Positions 59,409 to 64,000 of a DNA stretch of 64,000 nucleotides are shown piece after piece (within the stretch, counting starts at the first letter, position 1; every line of letters starts with the position of its first letter). This DNA comes from Desulfobacterales bacterium (GTDB lineage: Bacteria > Desulfobacterota > Desulfobacteria > Desulfobacterales > JAFDDL01), in assembly GCA_034003325.1 (NCBI GenBank), contig JAVEYW010000005.1, forward strand, positions 22,689-86,688, given 5' to 3'. A model generated the notes under the pieces. The model was not told where the DNA came from and did not search any database. It saw only the letters and a list, made by a program, of their open reading frames with translations. Both the position numbers and the translations under genes were made by a program.

Positions 59409-61748
59409 ATGTCCGGAATCAACATGGTGCTGAATACGGCCAAACAGTCGCTTGCCGCCAACCAGATAGGACTCAATGTCACCGGCAATAATATCGCCAA
59501 CGTCAATACGCCGGGCTATAGCCGACAGACCCCGGTATTTGACAACCGGGATCCGATTTCACTGAGCCGGTTTACCATGGGAACGGGCGTTGAGATAGAC
59601 GGAATTGTCCGTTCCAGCAATTTTTTGATTGAAAAACAACTGATGAATCAGAAGTCGGAGCTGTCGCGCTATGATGAAGCGCAATCGTACATGACGGTGT
59701 TGGAAAGCCTGTTTAACGAAACCTCCGAAAACAACCTGAGCGAGCAACTCAGCGATTTCTGGAATTCCTGGCAGGGTCTTTCCAACATGCCGACCGGATA
59801 TCCGGAACGGATAGCGGTTTATGACTCGGGCGCTCGTTTGGCCGAGCAGTTTCAGTGGTTGTCCGACGGCATGCATCACATAGACGTCGATCTTGCGCAT
59901 GAATTACAGGCGGGGATTGATCAAATAAATGCCTTATCAAATCAACTCGCTGAAATTAATGTCGATATTATCAGCAGCTCGGTCAACGACAATCCCAATG
60001 ACTTGCTGGATAAACGAAACACGCTGGTGAGCGATTTGGCGCAGCTTATCGACATACAAACCTATGAACAGCCCACCGGCAGCCTGACCGTGGCGACCAA
60101 CACCGGCCATATTTTGGTTTACGGCGCGGACACCTTTCAACTTCAATTGCACGCAGGCCAGGTGAGCTGGGTTGATTCCCAGGGCAGCGATGTGGATATT
60201 ACCGACAAGATCAAAGGCGGCAAGCTGGGCGGGTGGCTTGAAATGCGGGATGAGATCATTCCCAAGGTTCGTCAGGAGTTGAATACCTTGGCGGAAGAAT
60301 TGATCTGGTCGGTCAATTTGCAGCACAGCCAGGGGGTGGGGCTTAATTTTTTTTCAAGCGCCCTGACCGGAACCTACCGGACCGACGCCACTCAGATGCT
60401 TAGCACGCTCGAGTTCGGGGACCGTATTGATGATACGGGTGAGTTTAAAATATGGGTCAGGGACGCGGGCGTGGTTTCACCCGTGCCCGTCGATATCACG
60501 GTTGACATGAATGGTTCCGATGTCACGGTGAGCAATTGGGCGGGGGCTGCACCAGGCTCTTTTCAATACAAGATGACCGTGACGACGGGCGGGGATGTGG
60601 GGCCGGCGGTATCGGATCCGGTGATCTCCTGGGAGAAATTCAACCCGGACGGCTCTTCGACGGGCGAGACCGGTACGGTTACCGTGACGGATGTCAACAC
60701 GCTGGTGGGCACGGTAGATGGCTTGACCTTTGATATCGGCGCCGGTGCCCTGTATGAAGGAAACACCTTTTCGATTCATACCGATGCGGCGGGAGCCGAG
60801 GACGCTTTAACGTTCAACGCCGTGTCCGGCACCGCGAAAAGCGTCCAGGATACCTATGTCTTTACTGTCAAAAACAGCGGTGGAATCGGAACCGACCCGA
60901 TCGATATTGAATGGCGCAACGGCGCGACATCCGGCACCTTTACCGTGGATCCGACAAAACCGGCCGTCACCGTAGACGGCATGACCCTTGATTTTGCAAG
61001 CGGTACCCTGTTCGGTGGAGAAACCTTTACCGTATCAACTGATAGCGCCGGCACTCCGACAGAACAGATGCCCACCCAATGGCACTGGACCCTTTCATCG
61101 TTCGCCACCGCGTTTAACAGTGCAGCGGATGCGGTCGCAGGCGCTGGTCCGGGCAGCGGTTTTGTGCAAGCGTCGATCACCACGGATAACAAGCTTACCT
61201 TTTCTCCTACCGGGACGTATCAATTTGCCTTTTCGGATGATTCTGTTCAGGATGCCGGTTTGGCCGCTGCGTTGGGGTTTAATACCTTTTTTACGGGCGC
61301 AAGCGCTCTTAACATGGCGGTTAACAGCGTATTAGAGAATAAAGACCATATTGCCGCGGCCAGACTCGATGATGCCGGTGCATACGGCGCGGGCGACAAT
61401 AGCAACGCCATTGCCGTTGCCGATATTCAGTATGTCTCTCACTCGATGACCCAATGGACCTACGACCGGAGCAGTTCTGATCGGTCAGGCACAACGAGCA
61501 ACACCCTGGAAGGATTTTATCAGGGCATGATCGGTGCTCTTGGCATTAAATCGGCCAGTATCAATCGAAACGCGCAATTCAGCCAGGTGATGGTGGAGAA
61601 CATTCAAGGGCAACGGGACGCGCTGTCCGGGGTGAACCTGGATGAGGAAATGGTCAATCTGATGAAATATCAGCATGCATTTGCCGTGGCTTCAAAGCTT
61701 TTGACCACCGCGGATGAAATGCTACAAACCTTGCTTTCGGTAAAATAG
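59409..61748 (+). CDS. flgK: Hook-filament junction protein FlgK (HAP1), enlarged
   Basis: The 779-residue protein has the FlgK N-terminus (VLNTAKQSLAANQIGLNVTGNNIANVNTPGYSRQ in outline) and C-terminus DEEMVNLMKYQHAFAVASKLLTTADEMLQTLLSVK. It is over 200 residues longer than enterobacterial FlgK (547). The extra part lies at about residues 350-650 and includes two similar beta segments, VDGLTFDIGAGALYEGNTF (about 438) and VDGMTLDFASGTLFGGETF (about 523), about 85 residues apart. These probably form surface domains. The gene begins 2 bases after flgN. Confidence 0.94.
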   Translation: MSGINMVLNTAKQSLAANQIGLNVTGNNIANVNTPGYSRQTPVFDNRDPISLSRFTMGTGVEIDGIVRSSNFLIEKQLMNQKSELSRYDEAQSYMTVLESLFNETSENNLSEQLSDFWNSWQGLSNMPTGYPERIAVYDSGARLAEQFQWLSDGMHHIDVDLAHELQAGIDQINALSNQLAEINVDIISSSVNDNPNDLLDKRNTLVSDLAQLIDIQTYEQPTGSLTVATNTGHILVYGADTFQLQLHAGQVSWVDSQGSDVDITDKIKGGKLGGWLEMRDEIIPKVRQELNTLAEELIWSVNLQHSQGVGLNFFSSALTGTYRTDATQMLSTLEFGDRIDDTGEFKIWVRDAGVVSPVPVDITVDMNGSDVTVSNWAGAAPGSFQYKMTVTTGGDVGPAVSDPVISWEKFNPDGSSTGETGTVTVTDVNTLVGTVDGLTFDIGAGALYEGNTFSIHTDAAGAEDALTFNAVSGTAKSVQDTYVFTVKNSGGIGTDPIDIEWRNGATSGTFTVDPTKPAVTVDGMTLDFASGTLFGGETFTVSTDSAGTPTEQMPTQWHWTLSSFATAFNSAADAVAGAGPGSGFVQASITTDNKLTFSPTGTYQFAFSDDSVQDAGLAAALGFNTFFTGASALNMAVNSVLENKDHIAAARLDDAGAYGAGDNSNAIAVADIQYVSHSMTQWTYDRSSSDRSGTTSNTLEGFYQGMIGALGIKSASINRNAQFSQVMVENIQGQRDALSGVNLDEEMVNLMKYQHAFAVASKLLTTADEMLQTLLSVK

Positions 61749-61779
61749 AAAGCCACGTCGCCCCAAGAGGATATATGCC

Positions 61780-63012
61780 ATGAGAGTTACGCACTCCAGC
61801 CTTTACGATGCTTCCAAGACCCGGTTGGGAACGCTGGTTGAAGAATTTAATAAGGCCAATCAAGAGGTCTCGACCGGGAAAAGAATTAACAACATATCCG
61901 ATGATCCGGTGGGACTCAGCCGTGTGCTTGCGTTACGCTCCAGCCTGGCGAACCTGGACCAGGTGACGGAGAATATCAGAACCGCCAACACCTGGTTGAC
62001 CGAGGCTGAGACGGCCCTTGGTAGCATTGAGGGCGTGTTGGGGGATGCCAAAGTACTTGCCATCGCGATGAACAACGCTTCGATGTCCAACGAAGAGCGT
62101 GCCAATGCGGCGGTTCAGATACAGGAAATGCTCGGTCAGATATTGGATCTTGCGAACACCCAGGTCAACGGGCAATTTCTATTCAGCGGCACCAAGGTCG
62201 ATACCAAGCCCTATGCTTATGATGATCCCGAAACCCCCTCGGAGGCTATCTATTCCGGGAACGAGGCGGCCTTTACCCTTAAAACGGGAAGAAACACGAA
62301 TATCGTGGTCGGTTATGCGGGGGACGATATTTTTGACAGCAAAAGGCTGACCGTGGATGATACCAATCATAAAATCGATTTTACGGAAGATGACGGCAGC
62401 GGCATGGGGGCTGAAATCACGGCCACCATTCCTGCCGGCACCTATACGCGAGAAGAAATCGCCACCATCATCGGCGCGGCCATGACGGATGCGTCCGCAG
62501 CGGGAATGACTTATACCGCGACCTACAACAGCGACAAAACCTACACCTTTCATCACGACGGCGCGGATATGAGTCTGTTATGGGGCTCCGGGTCGAATGC
62601 GGCGCAAAGCATCGCACCGGATATCGGCTTTGACCCGGTGGATGTTTCCGGCAATGATCTGCCGAGTGATAACCCGGCGGACTGGAGTGTCTATAAAACC
62701 CTGATTGATTTGAAACAGTATTTACAAAGCGGCAGCTCGAGCGGCATTGAAAGATCCATGACCCGTCTGGACACGCAATTTAACAACATGGTCAACGCCG
62801 TCTCCCAGATCGGTTATAAAGGCGTTTCCCTGGATATTAAAACAAGCGTGGTCGAAGAATTGAAGCTTAGCCATAATACGCAAAAATCCGATATTGAAGA
62901 AGCCGACATCATCGAGGCTATCAGCCGATTGCAGGCAAAAGAAAATGCCTATAAAGCGGCCCTCTCCGCCACATCGCGCATCATGCAGCTTAGCTTGGTG
63001 GATTATCTGTAA
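61780..63012 (+). CDS. flgL: Hook-filament junction protein FlgL (HAP3)
   Basis: The 410-residue flagellin-like protein has the N-terminal helix RVTHSSLYDASKTRLGTLVEEFNKANQEVSTGKRINNISDDPVGLSR in pattern and C-terminal DIIEAISRLQAKENAYKAALSATSRIMQLSLVDYL. A variable insert at about 185-290 includes IDFTEDDG, ATIPAGTYTREEIATIIGAAM and TYTATYNSDKTYTFH, a beta module like those in long hook-associated proteins. FlgL joins FlgK to the filament. An AAGAGGATAT ribosome site precedes the ATG. It is the last gene of the flagellar run. Confidence 0.94.
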   Translation: MRVTHSSLYDASKTRLGTLVEEFNKANQEVSTGKRINNISDDPVGLSRVLALRSSLANLDQVTENIRTANTWLTEAETALGSIEGVLGDAKVLAIAMNNASMSNEERANAAVQIQEMLGQILDLANTQVNGQFLFSGTKVDTKPYAYDDPETPSEAIYSGNEAAFTLKTGRNTNIVVGYAGDDIFDSKRLTVDDTNHKIDFTEDDGSGMGAEITATIPAGTYTREEIATIIGAAMTDASAAGMTYTATYNSDKTYTFHHDGADMSLLWGSGSNAAQSIAPDIGFDPVDVSGNDLPSDNPADWSVYKTLIDLKQYLQSGSSSGIERSMTRLDTQFNNMVNAVSQIGYKGVSLDIKTSVVEELKLSHNTQKSDIEEADIIEAISRLQAKENAYKAALSATSRIMQLSLVDYL

Positions 63013-63050
63013 CAGCCGGCAGTTGGTTTTCCCCCGGTTTCTCCCACCCG

Positions 63051-63097
63051 AGATTTCCTATAAACAGATTTTCTATAAACACAGATTTTCTATAAAC
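63051..63097. repeat. Three 15-bp direct repeats upstream of the Tim44-like gene
   Basis: AGATTTCCTATAAAC (63051-63065), AGATTTTCTATAAAC (63066-63080) and AGATTTTCTATAAAC (63083-63097) lie 80-126 bases upstream of the Tim44-like start. The TATAAA inside each could serve as a -10 element, so they may be duplicated promoter or operator sequence. No regulator is known. Confidence 0.6.
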
Positions 63098-63176
63098 CTT
63101 GACATGGCTGCAAAACGACTTTATCTTCTACACTTTTTCATCTCAATAATTGCAACCGATTGACAGGGAGGTACCG

Positions 63177-64000
63177 ATGTTTAATGCCTATTCGAAGAAA
63201 CTGGCGATGATCGCCATGGTCATAGCGGTTTTTTTTGTTGTTGCCGGTGTTAGTGAACTGGCTGAAGCCCGTTCACGGTCCGGCGGTCGATCTTTCAGCA
63301 GAAGCACCAGACCTTCGGCGCCTTCCCGGCAAGCAGCGCCGAGCCAATCCATGAACCAAAAGGCGCCTGGCGCTTTTTCCAGCCCCTTTGCCCGGGGGAT
63401 GGCCGGCGGGCTGCTGGGAGGAATGCTCGGCGGAATGCTTTTCGGCGGTATGGCCCACGGAACGGGAATGGGCGGGCTGGGCGGCAGCGGCATCGGCTTG
63501 GTTGAAATCCTGTTGCTGGCCCTGCTGGGATATTTTCTGTATAAAAAATTTCTCAGACCGCAGGCATTGGTTACGAATAAAGGCCCCGCCCCGGTTTTTG
63601 CCCGCAGCATGCCGGAGGCGGTATCAGTCTCGGATTTTGAGCCGGATTCTGAAACGGTTCCACCGCAATCCCTTGTGGATGGGGTCAAAGAAATCTGGCG
63701 TGTGGATAATGAGTTTAATCCGGAGGGGTTTAAAGAAACCGCTCAGGACTTATTCTTCAAGATTCAGGCCGGCTGGACCCGTAGGGAAACTGAAGGGCTG
63801 AACGATTTTGTCGGGCAGGAATTATTGAATGAATACGCCGGGCATTTCGCACAGATGAAAGAGCAGGGACAAATTAATCGATTGGAAAATATCGCTGTAC
63901 GCAAAGTCGATCTGATGCAGGCCGGCGTGGAGAACGGGGAGATTTTTGTTACCGTACGGTTTACTGCCAACCTGCTGGACTATACCGTGGATGAAAAGTC
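63177..64000 (+). CDS. Tim44-like domain protein (incomplete at window end)
   Basis: The gene starts at the ATG at 63177 behind CAGGGAGG and runs past the window edge (274 codons visible). It has a signal or membrane segment (LAMIAMVIAVFFVVAGVSELAEA), an Arg/Ser-rich stretch, a Gly/Met-rich hydrophobic segment (GGLLGGMLGGMLFGGMAHG) followed by a second membrane helix (GLVEILLLALLGYFLY), and then a Tim44-like domain with FNPEGFKETAQDLFFKIQAGWTRRETEGLNDFVGQELLNEY in outline. Tim44-like proteins of bacteria are membrane proteins of unsettled function. It probably begins a new transcription unit outside the flagellar cluster. Confidence 0.82.
   Translation, partial: MFNAYSKKLAMIAMVIAVFFVVAGVSELAEARSRSGGRSFSRSTRPSAPSRQAAPSQSMNQKAPGAFSSPFARGMAGGLLGGMLGGMLFGGMAHGTGMGGLGGSGIGLVEILLLALLGYFLYKKFLRPQALVTNKGPAPVFARSMPEAVSVSDFEPDSETVPPQSLVDGVKEIWRVDNEFNPEGFKETAQDLFFKIQAGWTRRETEGLNDFVGQELLNEYAGHFAQMKEQGQINRLENIAVRKVDLMQAGVENGEIFVTVRFTANLLDYTVDEK

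Overview
The window looks like a chromosomal segment of an anaerobic, flagellated Desulfobacterota (old Deltaproteobacteria, Desulfobacteraceae-like). Support comes from a ferredoxin-dependent 2-oxoacid oxidoreductase of the VorDBAC type beside beta-oxidation genes, a flagellar cluster driven by sigma-54 promoters with NtrC-type activators, CheX/HD-GYP/PilZ signalling genes, and a Tim44-like protein. The assignment is inferred from gene content only; there is no rRNA or tRNA gene here.

Layout. 1-501 (minus strand): start of thiG, then thiS, preceded by a TPP riboswitch and an intrinsic terminator. 668-6887: catabolic acyl-CoA block with thiolase, 3-hydroxyacyl-CoA dehydrogenase, a four-subunit 2-oxoacid:ferredoxin oxidoreductase and an acyl-CoA dehydrogenase. 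6888-7805 is a gene-free stretch. 7806-9215: pyrD and a rubrerythrin-like ferritin. 9276-13019 (minus strand): leuA and cimA, first enzymes of the leucine pathway and of the citramalate route to isoleucine. They lie behind a leader that has all parts of a classical attenuator, including a 29-residue leader peptide rich in Ile, Leu and Val. 13132-14594: a UbiG-like methyltransferase and an iron-sulfur flavoprotein, separated by a 140-bp MITE-like element with 8-bp target duplications.

14998-63012 is regulation plus one long flagellar cluster on the plus strand. First come signalling genes (REC-GAF-HD-GYP, two PilZ proteins, CheX, CheY), then two NtrC-family regulators with atypical receivers flanking a large periplasmic TPR protein that resembles PflA. 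Four sigma-54 (-24/-12) promoters then head flgBC-fliEFGHIJ-motE, fliK-flgDE, motA-motB-like-motB-fliLMNOPQR-flhBAFG-fliA and following genes, and flgFGAHIJN-flgKL. Basal body, export apparatus, switch, stator, hook and hook-filament junction genes are present. Flagellin, cap, fliS, flgM and the chemoreceptor/CheA array are not in the window. It ends inside a Tim44-domain protein gene (63177 onward).

The most unusual items are: (1) a 465-residue membrane protein at 49742 with six tandem copies of the FliM N-terminal CheY-binding-type motif (SQxDIDALL) in front of one membrane segment and a FliL-like periplasmic domain; (2) a MotB-like protein without the proton-carrying Asp, encoded between motA and a normal motB; (3) the cimA-leuA attenuator; (4) the PflA-like protein; (5) the MITE-like insertion at the end of the UbiG-like gene.
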